The notes below the pieces were generated by a model that saw nothing but the letters and a program-made list of their open reading frames with translations, ran no database searches and had not been told where the DNA came from. Position numbers and translations under genes: made by a program. A stretch of 64,000 nt of DNA from Thermophilibacter gallinarum (GTDB taxonomy: Bacteria; Actinomycetota; Coriobacteriia; Coriobacteriales; Atopobiaceae): NCBI RefSeq assembly GCF_014982725.1, contig NZ_JADCJZ010000003.1, positions 248,001 to 312,000 of the forward strand. Reading direction: 5' to 3'. Of the stretch, positions 53,274 through 64,000 are shown piece after piece (positions within the stretch are counted from its first letter, which is position 1; each line of letters begins with the position of its first letter).

Positions 53274-53372
53274 GCCTGCCCCTCCTCTCGCCCCGCAACA
53301 CGGGGCTTCGGCTCGTTACGCCTCGAGCTCTCGGAGGAAGGCCGTCCGCACCGCCATATGGTCGATGTGTAC

Positions 53373-53413
53373 GAAAAAGCCGCACAACCGGAGCTCCGTT
53401 GTGCGGCAAAAAG
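53373..53413 (-). terminator. Terminator-like hairpin in the EamA gene leader
   Basis: GCCGCACAAC (53379-53388) pairs perfectly with GTTGTGCGGC (53398-53407). On the minus strand it is followed by TTTTTCG. It lies about 100 bp upstream of the EamA start, in the 389-bp divergent gap, so it may be an attenuator. Confidence 0.7.
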
Positions 53414-53512
53414 GTGGCTTGCGCCCAGAAAAGTCCACACGATTTTAGACAAACTGACTGTACGGGCCTTGCCTGCAGAAGTCAAGCGACGGCGAGAAGT
53501 CCTTGTCGACGC

Positions 53513-53540
53513 TTGACACGGCGTGGGGAGTGCCCATAAT
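53513..53540 (+). promoter_or_regulatory. Promoter of the nitroreductase gene
   Basis: A perfect -35 TTGACA (53513-53518), a 16-bp spacer and a -10 CATAAT (53535-53540). This is the best promoter in the window. It gives a leader of about 115 nt. Confidence 0.75.
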
Positions 53541-53590
53541 GGGGCTCGAAAATCCCAGCGGATTTTTCCGGATGCCGCCATCATCTTTTC

Positions 53591-53628
53591 GCCGCTCACC
53601 TGCCCTTGGGCAGATGGGCGGTTTTTCT
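53591..53628 (+). terminator. Leader terminator/attenuator of the nitroreductase gene
   Basis: CCGC and CTGCCC (53600-53605) pair with GGGCAG (53608-53613) and GCGG, followed by GTTTTTCT. It is between the promoter and the start codon. An alternative GCGG/CCGC pairing upstream could compete with it. Confidence 0.65.
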
Positions 53629-53662
53629 ATATCGCGGTTTCCGGCGAGAGAAAGGGCAGCGT

Positions 53663-54184
53663 ATGGCAAGCGATCTCATCGACCTCATCAAGACGCGCAG
53701 GAGCGTGCGCAGCTACAAGGCGGACCCCGTCCCCCAAGAGCTGCTCGACACCGTGCTTGAGGCGGGCACCTACGCGCCCACGGGCGGCGGGCACCAATCG
53801 CCGGTGATCGTGGCCGTGACGAGCCCCGAGACCCGCGAGCGCCTGCGCGCGCTCAACGCCGCCGTCATGGGCAAGGAAACCGACCCGTACTACGGCGCGC
53901 CGGCCATCGTGGTGGTGCTCGCCGACGGCGGACGCGGCACCTTCGTGGAGGACGGCTCCTGCGTGCTCGAGAACCTCATGCTCGCGGCGCACGCCGTGGG
54001 CCTCTCCAGCTGCTGGATCCATCGCGAGCGCGAGATCTTCGACAGCGAGGAGGGCAAGGCGCTCCTCAAGGAGTGGGGCCTGCCCGAGGCGCTGCGCGGT
54101 GTGGGCGCCATCGCGCTCGGCTACGCCGACGGCCCCGAGCCCGCCGCCGCCCCGCGCAAGGAGGGCTACGTGGTGCGCGTGTAG
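53663..54184 (+). CDS. Nitroreductase family protein
   Basis: A 173-residue FMN-dependent enzyme. TRRSVRSYKADPVPQELLDTV at residues 11-31 holds the FMN-phosphate-binding Arg-Arg-Ser, with LEAGTYAPTGGGHQSP after it, and SSCWIHREREIF in the C-terminal half. It reduces nitro compounds, quinones or a related substrate. ATG at 53663 follows GAAAGGG. A frameshifted LysR regulator lies directly downstream. Confidence 0.9.
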   Translation: MASDLIDLIKTRRSVRSYKADPVPQELLDTVLEAGTYAPTGGGHQSPVIVAVTSPETRERLRALNAAVMGKETDPYYGAPAIVVVLADGGRGTFVEDGSCVLENLMLAAHAVGLSSCWIHREREIFDSEEGKALLKEWGLPEALRGVGAIALGYADGPEPAAAPRKEGYVVRV

Positions 54185-54233
54185 CTCAAACAATTCACAC
54201 GTTCCGGAAAGGGGCGCTCTGCCGGCAGCATCG

Positions 54234-55096
54234 ATGCTCCCAACAAAGCGTCCCCTGTCCGCCTGCGTCGCACGAACGGGATCCATATCCCGCGCCGTCG
54301 CCGAGCTCCATATGTCCCAGCCTGCGCTCAGCCGCTCCATCCGGCGGCTTGAGGACGAGCTTGGCTGCGGCCTGTTGCGCCGCACCGCGAACAGGTCGGC
54401 GCTCACCGAGGCGGGCTGCATCGCGGCAGACTACGCCGACGACCTGCTCCGCACTTATCGGCGCATGCGAGACGAACTGTCCTCGCTCGAGACGCGCCGA
54501 CGCACGCTGAGGATCGGCACCTGCGCTCCAGCCCCGCTCTGGCGCGTCACGCAGCTCGTGGTAGAGACAACGCCCGGCACCATCGTCGCTTCGGAATCCC
54601 TTGATGACAGCATCTGCGCCGCGGACTTATGGAGGACACGCTCGATGCCACCATCACGCTCAACCCGCTCGTGCTCCCCGGCTTTATCTCGCAGCCCATC
54701 ATGACCGAGAGCCTCTCGGCGCTCCTGCCGCGCACGCACCCGCTCGCGAGCAAACAGACGCTGCGCTTTTGCGACATCGACGGCGAGACCTTCCTCATAT
54801 ACACCAACATCGGCTTCTGGCGCAGCATCGTCGAGCGCGAGCTGCCGCATGCGACATTCCTCTGGCAGGAGGATCGCTCGATGTTTGAGATTCTGCTCTC
54901 CACGAGCGATGCTCTCGCGTTTAGCACCGAGGCGGCAACGCCGTATACATCGCATCAGACCGAAAACGTTGCCCGCGTCGCGGTCCCGCTCAGCGACGCC
55001 AGCGCCCGCGCGACGTTCTATCTTGTGTATCGCACGGACGGGCAGGGCAAGGGCTCTGAGCTCATCGAGCGCGTGCTACCACGGCTCTCTCGCTGA
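54234..55096 (+). pseudogene. LysR-family transcriptional regulator, frameshifted
   Basis: The first part (54234 to about 54625) encodes the winged helix with TGSISRAVAELHMSQPALSR. The second part (from about 54623, in another frame) encodes the sensor domain with TLDATITLNPLVLPGFISQP to the stop at 55096. Together they give about 286 residues, the normal LysR length, but one base appears to be missing near 54624. The N terminus is also slightly odd (no standard LRQL start). It may be a true pseudogene or a sequencing error. Confidence 0.8.
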
Positions 55097-55129
55097 GCCC
55101 CTCCCCGCGCGCACTCGTTGCGCCTCTCG

Positions 55130-56284
55130 CTAGAGCCCGAAGAGCCCCGCAGCCGCGGCCATCTTGTCGGCAACCTTCACGCCAAAGGGACAGCGGCCCT
55201 CGCACGCGTGGCAGGCGATGCAATCCCCCGCATGGGCATCGAGCGCGCGATAGTGGTCGCGCACAGAATCGGGCACCTCGTCGTGCAGGGCGGCGAGGTC
55301 GTAGAACTTGTTGACCGTGGGGATGTCGATGCCCTTGGGGCACGGCGCGCAGTGGCCGCAGTAGGTGCACTGACCCAGGTAGGCGTGGCGCGGCGCCCCG
55401 GCGAGCGCGCTCGCATAGTCGCGCTCCTCGGCAGAGGCGGTCTCGTAGGCAACGGCCTCGACCACGTGCGCGGGCGTGGAGAAGCCCACCATGATGCTCG
55501 CTACCGCCGGGCGCGTGAGCGCGTAGTGGATGCACTGCACGGGCGTGAGCGCCACGCCGAAGGGTGAGGTCGCCGCGTCGAGCAGACGGCCGCCGGCGTA
55601 CCCCTTCATGACGGTGATGCCCGTGCCCGTCTCCTCGGCGCGCGCGTAGAGCTCGGCGCGGTCGGCGCTGATGCCGCCCTCCCCCACGCCCGTGTAGTCG
55701 CCAAAGAGGTCGTCGAGGTTCTCGGTCGCGGGCATCATGTCAAAGGCCGGGTTCACCGAGAAGAGCATCGTCTCGATCTCGGGGTTCTCGGCGACGCGTC
55801 GCGCCACCTCGGTGTTGTGTGTGGAGAGGCCGATGTGGCGGATGGTGCCCGCCGCGTGCAGCTCGCGCACGTAGCGCATGAAGGGGCTGTCGCCCAGAAC
55901 GATCCGCTCGTACTCCTCAACCTTGTCCACGTAGTGGATCATGCCCAAGTCGACGTAGTCGGTGTGAAAGCGCTCGAGAAGATCCTCGAAGGCCGGCCTC
56001 ACCAGGTCGAGGTCGCGCGTGCGCGTGTACTGCCCGTCAACCGTGACCGACCCCAGGTGCCCCTGGATGACCCAGCGCTCGCGGCTGTCGAGCTCCCGGA
56101 GCGCGTCACCCAGGTTGGAGCGGCGCGTGGCGTCGTTCATCCAGCAGTCGAGGATGTTGATGCCCGCCTCCTCCGCGGCGCGCACCACCGCAAGCGTCTC
56201 CTCGGGAGAACGGTCCATCCACTCGCCGCCAAAGCCGATCTCGCTCACCTCGAGCCCCGTGTTGCCCAGCTTGCGGTAGTTCAT
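55130..56284 (-). CDS. Aldo/keto reductase with C-terminal [4Fe-4S] domain
   Basis: A 384-residue protein. An N-terminal aldo/keto reductase barrel (MNYRKLGNTGLEVSEIGFGG) is followed by a ferredoxin-like tail with CTYCGHCAPCPKG and CIACHACEGRCPFG, eight cysteines for two clusters. This fusion is common in strict anaerobes and is thought to link an NAD(P)-type reduction to ferredoxin. ATG at 56284 with AGGAGGAG upstream. Confidence 0.92.
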   Translation of the reverse strand: MNYRKLGNTGLEVSEIGFGGEWMDRSPEETLAVVRAAEEAGINILDCWMNDATRRSNLGDALRELDSRERWVIQGHLGSVTVDGQYTRTRDLDLVRPAFEDLLERFHTDYVDLGMIHYVDKVEEYERIVLGDSPFMRYVRELHAAGTIRHIGLSTHNTEVARRVAENPEIETMLFSVNPAFDMMPATENLDDLFGDYTGVGEGGISADRAELYARAEETGTGITVMKGYAGGRLLDAATSPFGVALTPVQCIHYALTRPAVASIMVGFSTPAHVVEAVAYETASAEERDYASALAGAPRHAYLGQCTYCGHCAPCPKGIDIPTVNKFYDLAALHDEVPDSVRDHYRALDAHAGDCIACHACEGRCPFGVKVADKMAAAAGLFGL

Positions 56285-56354
56285 GGCTCCTCCTCGCATG
56301 TCGCCCCCTCATCACATGCAGGATGATAACCGCACATCACGGGTCAGGTTGACG

Positions 56355-56468
56355 CCGCAACATGCAACAGGCGGCATTTCCTAAGCGGCCATCTACCTGC
56401 GAAGATGCAAATTGGCGCAGGCAGATGGGCCGTTTTCGGTGCTTGGAGAATCGAGGTTGTTGTAGGGC
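56355..56468. repeat. Repeat family A variant, copy 4
   Basis: A reverse unit (56361-56387) and a forward unit (56440-56468) flank a hairpin made from CATCTACCTGCG and CGCAGGCAGATG. It directly abuts the 5' end of the truncated marR fragment. Confidence 0.75.
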
Positions 56469-56469
56469 G

Positions 56470-56675
56470 ACACGATTCACATCACCTACAACCGCACCAG
56501 CAAGGAGCTCGAGCAGCTCTACCACACCTATGCGCGCCGCGCGGGCGTGTCGGACGCCGCGCTGTGGCTCCTGTACGTAATCCGCCTTGGCGGGGACAAC
56601 CTCACCCAGGCGGCCATCTGTGCGGACCGGCACTATCCCCCGCAGACCATCAACTCCGCGCTCAAGCGACTCGAA
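56470..56675 (+). pseudogene. MarR-family regulator fragment
   Basis: This encodes ITYNRTSKELEQLYHTYARR and then a winged-helix start (WLLYVIRLGGDNLTQAAICA, QTINSALKRLE). There is no start codon that keeps the conserved N terminus and the gene breaks off at the recognition helix, where MATE sequence begins in another frame. Confidence 0.75.
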
Positions 56676-57198
56676 CCTCGCCATGCCGTTCGTGGTCATC
56701 AACTTTGCCGTGTCGGACCTCATCGGCGTGGGGTCGTCGGTCGTGATCACGCTTCTGCTCGGGCGCGGAGAGCGCCGGCAGGCTAACAACGCCTTCAGCT
56801 GCTCCGTCCTGCTCATCGTGGGGCTCGGCATCGCGCTGGGGGCGGCGCTCTTCGCCACGGCGCCGACCATCATGTCACTCATGGGCGCCACCGGAGAGCT
56901 CGCGGAGCTCGCCGTGAGCTACCTGCGCGTCTACGCGCTCTGGTCCCCGCCCACGACGCCCTTCTACGCCATGGACAACTACATGCGCATCTCGGGCTAC
57001 CTCAAGGCCAACATGGCACTCTGCGTGCTCATGTCCGCGCTCGCGCTCGTGTTTGAGGTGCTCTTCCTCGGCGTGCTGGGCTGGGGCATCTGGGCGGCCG
57101 GGCTCGCCTGCAGCCTCGCCATCCTGTTCTGCCTTGTCCCGGAGCTTGTCCCCTTTGTGATGCGGCGCGCGACCCTCGCCTTCTGCCGCCCGCCGTGA
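56674..57198 (+). pseudogene. MATE efflux transporter, internal fragment
   Basis: This encodes MPFVVINFAVSDLIGVGSSV and about five membrane helices typical of the N-terminal MATE half, up to a stop at 57198. The first about 50 residues of a MATE protein are missing. Confidence 0.78.
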
Positions 57199-57540
57199 GC
57201 TACAACTGGGGCGCCCGCCGCTACGGCCGCGTCCGTGCGCTCGAGAAGCGCTGCTTTGCCGCCGCAGCGGCCATCGGCACCGTGGCGGTGGCGGTGGTCG
57301 CGCTCTTCCCGGGCGCGCTCATCGCCCTCTTCATGCCTGACGCCGCGGGCGAGGTGCTCGCCCTTTCGCGCGGCGCGCTTGGCCTCTTCACCATCACGTA
57401 CCTCTTCCGCTGGCTCTCCTTCGCCACGCAGAGCTACATGAACGGCATCGCCAAGCCGCTGCCGGCCTCAGTCATCTCCGTGAGCGCGGCGCTCGTCTTC
57501 CCGCTCGCGTGCATCGTCCGGATGCCGGGGCGCGCGAGCG
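57195..57540 (+). pseudogene. MATE efflux transporter, C-terminal fragment
   Basis: SYNWGARRYGRVRALEKRCF is the conserved MATE region after helix 8. About 100 residues are missing between this and the previous fragment, and the frame changes. The end of the protein is cut off at a family A repeat. Confidence 0.75.
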
Positions 57541-57542
57541 GC

Positions 57543-57650
57543 GGCCTACAACGACCGCGAATTTCTAAGCGCCAGAAACAGGTCATCTACCTGCTATTTC
57601 TTAAGTTTCTGCAGGTAGAGTGCCGCTTAAGAAAGTCGAGTTGTTGCACA
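57543..57650. repeat. Repeat family A variant, copy 5
   Basis: A reverse unit (57543-57570) and a forward unit (57625-57650) flank an inner hairpin, CATCTACCTGC with GCAGGTAGAG. It is in the same orientation as copy 4 and abuts the stop codon of the methyltransferase gene. Confidence 0.78.
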
Positions 57651-58433
57651 TCAGGCCGTGGGCTTCTCAGCGCAGGTGGCCCAGAACGTGGGGATGCCCA
57701 GCTCGTGGAGACGGCCGGCGCCGTTCGTGTCCTCGTAGAGGTCCAGAATCCGAAAGCCTGCCTTGATCTGCCCGCGAATCTGCTCGTCCAGCGTGTGCGA
57801 GAACTGGACGCCCCACTCCGGTAGGTCCTTCTCGGGAATGAGTGAGGGGTCGCGGAGCGGGTTGAACGGCAGGCCGCGCACGACGCACTTCTCGTCGTCG
57901 TCCACGACGTAGTTGAATCCGTTGTCCAGCCCGGCGAGCAGACGGCCTCCCGGCGCCAGCACGCGGAAGCACTCGCGCCAGATGGGGAGCACCTCCTCGA
58001 CGTAGCAGTTGGAGACCGGATGGAAGATGAGGTCGAAGGCGCCGTCGTCGAACGGCAACGGACGCGTCATGTCCGCACGCACCGCACGAATCTCGTAGCC
58101 CTCGCGCTCGGCGACCATGACCTCGGACGCGATCTGCGCCTCCGAGTAGTCGAGCACGGAACACTCACAGCCCATAGCAGCAAAGATCGGCATCTGCTGG
58201 CCACCGCCGGAGGCCAGGCCGAGCACGCGCTTTCCGCGCATCTCCTCGAAGAACCACTCACGCGGCACCACCCGCGTCGGCGTGAGCACCATCGACCAGT
58301 CGCCAGCAAGCGCCGCCAGGTAACGCTCGTGCGAGATGGGTGTCCCCCACTCCCACCCATCAGCCACCCACGCATCCACAACCTGCGCGTTCACTTCCGT
58401 ATACGATTCGGCCTGGTTCTCCAGCGAGTTCAC
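57651..58433 (-). CDS. Class I SAM-dependent methyltransferase
   Basis: A 260-residue methyltransferase. KRVLGLASGGGQQMPIFAAM is the SAM-binding motif I, RPLPFDDGAFDLIFHPVSNC covers motifs II-III, and LAPGGRLLAGLDNG is motif post-III. Substrate unknown. GTG at 58433 follows AAAGGGGGAG. Confidence 0.85.
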   Translation of the reverse strand: MNSLENQAESYTEVNAQVVDAWVADGWEWGTPISHERYLAALAGDWSMVLTPTRVVPREWFFEEMRGKRVLGLASGGGQQMPIFAAMGCECSVLDYSEAQIASEVMVAEREGYEIRAVRADMTRPLPFDDGAFDLIFHPVSNCYVEEVLPIWRECFRVLAPGGRLLAGLDNGFNYVVDDDEKCVVRGLPFNPLRDPSLIPEKDLPEWGVQFSHTLDEQIRGQIKAGFRILDLYEDTNGAGRLHELGIPTFWATCAEKPTA

Positions 58434-58465
58434 GTTCTCCCCCTTTGCGAGAATCGTAACGGAAA

Positions 58466-58537
58466 GGCCCGCCGACACTTCTCGGCCAGCGACTTTTGGG
58501 CGAAGCCCAATGAGCTGGCGAGAAGTACCGGCGGGCC
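58466..58537. repeat. Nested palindrome after valS
   Basis: GGCCCGCCG (58466-58474) pairs with 58529-58537, ACTTCTCG (58477-58484) with CGAGAAGT (58519-58526), CCAGC with GCTGG, and GGGC with GCCC. It lies between valS and the methyltransferase gene and could serve as a terminator for valS. Confidence 0.75.
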
Positions 58538-58554
58538 GTCAGGTGCGTAAGAGC

Positions 58555-61242
<2,688 letters not shown>

Positions 61243-61337
61243 GGGGCATTCCTCTCCCGGTCGCGTGCATATCAGTCCAACAGGATAGCACGGGGCAGGC
61301 GCTCCGAGGCCAGTCCTCGACATCGGGGACGGGCTTC

Positions 61338-61563
61338 GCAAAATGTCAGTTCGTGCTACATTTCCCTCGAGCCGAAACCAAAACCGGCGCTCGTGCAACG
61401 TCCATTTTGCCCTGATGCTGAATTATGTTTCGTTTTTGATTTCGTCAACTGGGCATCTCCGGTTCGGGGCGTACGGGGGCGGCCCCGCGGGGTAAATTCG
61501 TGTTGCACGAGGGCGCGTTTTGGTTCTGGGAAGGCGTCAATGTTGCACGAAGGCCCGTTTTGG
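61338..61563. repeat. TTGCACGA inverted array
   Basis: Reverse copies at 61338-61360 and 61378-61400 (40 bp apart) and forward copies at 61501-61523 and 61541-61563 (40 bp apart) follow TGTTGCACGA, about 6 bases, then GTTTTGG. The core between them is more A+T-rich and includes AACTGGG at 61446. It fills the 338-bp gap upstream of the TatD-like gene. Confidence 0.78.
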
Positions 61564-61580
61564 CAGGAGGATGCCCCGAC

Positions 61581-62351
61581 ATGAACTCGCGAAACTGGAA
61601 TCTGGTCGACGCGCACTGCCACCTGGGATGGTTTGCCGCACCTGCAGACGTTGCGCGCGCGGCGGCGGAGGCGGGTCTCGCACTCCTCGCTGTCACGGTG
61701 ACACCGGCGGAGTTCCGCTCACAGCAGGGCGTCTTGGCGAGCGAGAAGAACGTGCGGCTCGCCGCCGGGCTGCACCCCTGGTGGGTCCGCGACCCGAATG
61801 ACGCCGAGGCGCTGGTCGAAGCCCTTACCGAGACGCGCTTCGTCGGGGAGGTCGGGCTCGACGCCTCCCAGCGCCATGCGGGGACGTGGGATGCGCAGGT
61901 GGCGGCGTTCGAGCGCATATGCGCCGCGTGCGCGGAGGCGAGCGGCCCCGAGGCGCCCAAGGTGCTCTCCATCCACGCGGTGCGCGCCACCGACGCCGCC
62001 CTCGATGTGCTCGAACGCACCGGCGCCGCCGAACGCTGCCGCTGCATCCTCCACTGGTTCTCCGGCTCCTCCGACGAGCTCTGGCGCGCGGCACGGCTCG
62101 GCTGCTGGTTCTCCCTCGGCGAGCGTTCGCTCGCAACGAGGCGCGGGCGGGAGTACGCCCGGGTCCTTCCCCTCGACCGCCTGCTGCTGGAGACGGACCT
62201 CCCGGAGGCCGAGCACGCCCGCACCGACGTCCCCGCCCTTGCGGTCTCTCTGGGGCGGGCCCTTGACGCGGCGGCCGCCGCACGCGGCATCGACCCGGAG
62301 GAAGTGCGCAGAGTCTCCGTAGACAATGCGACGGCCCTTCTCGACGTTTGA
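61581..62351 (+). CDS. TatD-family hydrolase
   Basis: A 256-residue metal-dependent hydrolase of the TatD type. LVDAHCHLG gives the His12/His14 metal ligands, followed by AAGLHPWWV, FVGEVGLD, SIHAVRA, HWFSGS and LLLETDLPE, all at the expected order. Likely a 3'-5' DNA exonuclease or a related phosphodiesterase. ATG at 61581 with GGAGG upstream. Confidence 0.88.
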   Translation: MNSRNWNLVDAHCHLGWFAAPADVARAAAEAGLALLAVTVTPAEFRSQQGVLASEKNVRLAAGLHPWWVRDPNDAEALVEALTETRFVGEVGLDASQRHAGTWDAQVAAFERICAACAEASGPEAPKVLSIHAVRATDAALDVLERTGAAERCRCILHWFSGSSDELWRAARLGCWFSLGERSLATRRGREYARVLPLDRLLLETDLPEAEHARTDVPALAVSLGRALDAAAAARGIDPEEVRRVSVDNATALLDV

Positions 62352-62411
62352 GGGCCGACGCGGCGCATGGTAGAGTTTATGAGGCCCGGAACGCGCCCGA
62401 ACAGAGGTCAC

Positions 62412-63536
62412 ATGAAGCCGCTGCGCAAGACCACGCACGTGAGAAACCCGCTCTCCTCGACGATGCTCGCCAGCACGTCGGGAGACCTCGACCTGCCCCT
62501 TGACGACGTCGTCATCGTCTTCGCGTGCAGCGAGAACTTCGTCCCGTACCTCTCCGTGGCAATCCAGTCCATCGTGGACAACGCCAGCGCCTCGCGTCGC
62601 TACGACATCATCGTGCTCACGCGCAACATCTCGCCCGCGAGCATGATCACGCTCACGCGCCAGACCAAGGCCGACAACGTGGGCATCGGCTTCCTCGACG
62701 TCGACGCGGCGCTCGGTGACATCGAGCTCCCCCACCACGGGCACTTCCGCCCCGAGACGTACTTCCGCCTGCTCGCCCCGCAGCTCCTGCCCAACGTGGA
62801 CAAGGCGATCTACCTCGACTCCGACCTCATCGTGGACGATGATGTCGCCGGGCTCTACGACGTGGACGTCACCGGCTACCCGCTGGCGGCCACGCGCGAC
62901 GCCGACACGATCGGCCAGATCGAGGGCTACGACACGACCGTGGGGCCCTACCTCAAGAACGAGCTCGGCATGAGCGACCCGCACGATTACTTCCAGGCGG
63001 GCGTTCTGCTCATGAACCTGGCGGAGCTGCGCCGGACCATAACGCCCGAGGAGTTCCTCGACCTCTCCACGCAGCGCATGTGGCGATGGCTGGACCAAGA
63101 CGTCCTCAACAAGGTGGTCGACGGCAACTACGTGCGCGTGCACATGCGCTGGAACTACCTCATGGACTGGCAGCACCTCCGCCGCACCCACATCATCGCC
63201 AACGCCCCCGCCGACGTGCGCGCCGAGTACGAGGAGGCGGCCGCCGACCCCGCGATCATCCACTTCGCCGGGCCGGACAACCGCCCCTGGCTCTACCCCG
63301 ACGCCGACCGCGCCGACCTCTTCTGGCACTACGCCATGCGCTCGCCCTACCTTGACGAGATCAGGGGCCAGCTCGAGGAGTCGCGTGCCTCTGCCGCCGG
63401 CCTCGCCAAGCGCCTCCAGGTCATCGCGATCTACAAGGGCATCATGCCGGCCTTCGACAAGGTGTGCCCCGCCGGCTCGCGCCGCCGCGACGCCGTCATC
63501 CGCTCCTACATGGCCCTCGGCGGCTCCAACCTCTAA
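62412..63536 (+). CDS. Glycosyltransferase family 8
   Basis: A 374-residue GT-A transferase. The metal-binding DSD motif is at residues 136-138 in KAIYLDSDLIVDDDV, with YFQAGVLLMNL and IIHFAGPDNRPW downstream, typical of GT8 sugar transferases for surface glycans. ATG at 62412 follows AGAGGT. Convergent with clpX. Confidence 0.88.
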   Translation: MKPLRKTTHVRNPLSSTMLASTSGDLDLPLDDVVIVFACSENFVPYLSVAIQSIVDNASASRRYDIIVLTRNISPASMITLTRQTKADNVGIGFLDVDAALGDIELPHHGHFRPETYFRLLAPQLLPNVDKAIYLDSDLIVDDDVAGLYDVDVTGYPLAATRDADTIGQIEGYDTTVGPYLKNELGMSDPHDYFQAGVLLMNLAELRRTITPEEFLDLSTQRMWRWLDQDVLNKVVDGNYVRVHMRWNYLMDWQHLRRTHIIANAPADVRAEYEEAAADPAIIHFAGPDNRPWLYPDADRADLFWHYAMRSPYLDEIRGQLEESRASAAGLAKRLQVIAIYKGIMPAFDKVCPAGSRRRDAVIRSYMALGGSNL

Positions 63537-63542
63537 CGAGAA

Positions 63543-63568
63543 GGGACGCCGCCCGGAGGCGACGTCCC
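63543..63568 (+). terminator. Hairpin between GT8 and clpX genes
   Basis: GGGACG pairs with CGTCCC and CGCC with GGCG. It lies between convergent genes with no T tract and may work in both directions. Confidence 0.5.
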
Positions 63569-63604
63569 CGTCTGGACACGTGCTGGCGAGAAGGGCCCAT
63601 GACC

Positions 63605-64000
63605 CTAGGCCACGTGATGCTTCCCGTGGGCCTTGGAGACGATGCGCGGCGGCACGCCGCCCCCGACGCTGTCCTTGGTGACGACGACCTTGGTGATGTC
63701 GAGGTCGCTCGGCAGGTCGAACATCGTGTCCTGCAGCGTTGCCTCGCAGATGGCGCGCAGGCCGCGGGCACCCGTGCCACGGGCGATGGCCTGGCGCGCG
63801 ATCTCGGTGAGCGCGTCGTCCTCGAAGACCAGGTCGACGCCCTCGAGCTCGAACATGCGGCGGTACTGCTTGACGAGCGCGTTGCGCGGCTGGGTGAGGA
63901 TGGAGACGAGGTCCTCCTCGGTGAGCTCGCGCGTCGCCGTGATGACCGGGATGCGACCGAGGAACTCGGGAATCATGCCGAACTTGTGCAGGTCCTGGGG
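63605..64000 (-). CDS. clpX: ATP-dependent Clp protease ATP-binding subunit ClpX (C-terminal part)
   Basis: About 131 C-terminal residues are visible; the gene continues past the right edge. [19 protein letters not shown] is the conserved sensor-2/arginine-finger region and [20 protein letters not shown] the C-terminal helical domain of ClpX. It unfolds proteins for ClpP. Confidence 0.95.
   Translation of the reverse strand, partial: PQDLHKFGMIPEFLGRIPVITATRELTEEDLVSILTQPRNALVKQYRRMFELEGVDLVFEDDALTEIARQAIARGTGARGLRAICEATLQDTMFDLPSDLDITKVVVTKDSVGGGVPPRIVSKAHGKHHVA

Overview
The window is about 68% G+C by eye, gene-dense, mostly minus-strand, and has no rRNA, tRNA, CRISPR array, phage or complete transposase that I can recognise. 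Gene content and style point to an anaerobic, fermentative actinomycete of class Coriobacteriia (Olsenella/Atopobiaceae-like). The indicators are ATP-type PEP carboxykinase, separate pta and ackA, bifunctional AdhE, ferredoxin-linked indolepyruvate oxidoreductase, formate-tetrahydrofolate ligase, a clostridial-type thymidylate synthase and Tat-like lipoprotein signals. The taxonomic call is an inference.

Layout. 1-5.4 kb: P1-family peptidase (cut by the left edge), Maf, ferredoxin, a GT2 glycosyltransferase with UDP-galactopyranose mutase (galactofuranose glycan), and pta. 5.7-9 kb: pckA, an aldose-epimerase-like protein and a GNAT. 9.1-13.2 kb: a polar amino-acid ABC transporter with a class-I-amidotransferase-like hydrolase. 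13.4-18.7 kb: ackA, then hinT, xseB, xseA, a YugP-type metallopeptidase and rnd. 18.8-22 kb: lipid kinase, AzlCD and a Gfo/Idh oxidoreductase. 22-25.3 kb: acyl-ACP thioesterase, Nudix, an acidic membrane protein, thyA and folA. 25.5-32.2 kb: a kinase-like protein with adhE, a PLP-fold fragment with thrS, and a zinc-ribbon membrane protein. 32.2-38.6 kb: a folate/one-carbon cluster (folC, folE, formate channel, folD, fchA, fhs). 38.6-46 kb: galactose block (galM, divergent LacI-type regulator, mglC/mglA/mglB). 46-50 kb: aryl-pyruvate fermentation (CoA ligase, iorB, iorA). 50-53.3 kb: tcdA, a DUF2798-like protein, rlmA and an EamA transporter. 53.5-58.4 kb: nitroreductase, a frameshifted LysR gene, an Fe-S aldo/keto reductase, a decayed marR-MATE locus and a methyltransferase. 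58.5-64 kb: valS, TatD-like hydrolase, GT8 and clpX (cut by the right edge).

How it fits together. Pta, AckA, AdhE, PckA, IorAB plus the CoA ligase, and ferredoxin form a mixed-acid and aryl-acid fermentation set. Fhs, FchA, FolD, the formate channel, FolE, FolC, ThyA and FolA together cover pterin synthesis, formate use as a one-carbon donor, and dTMP synthesis. MglABC, GalM and the LacI-type protein form one sugar regulon, and a shared TGTTAACGTAC site supports this.

The most unusual content is not protein-coding. The gaps carry several unrelated families of structured repeats sharing one plan: a long imperfect hairpin made of two paired blocks separated by conserved unpaired sequence. In one group the paired arms are 11-18 nt long, nearly or fully complementary, and different at every site, while the unpaired parts are conserved. 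One such element lies in frame inside iorA, and a different palindrome lies inside folC. These are the best candidates for something undescribed.
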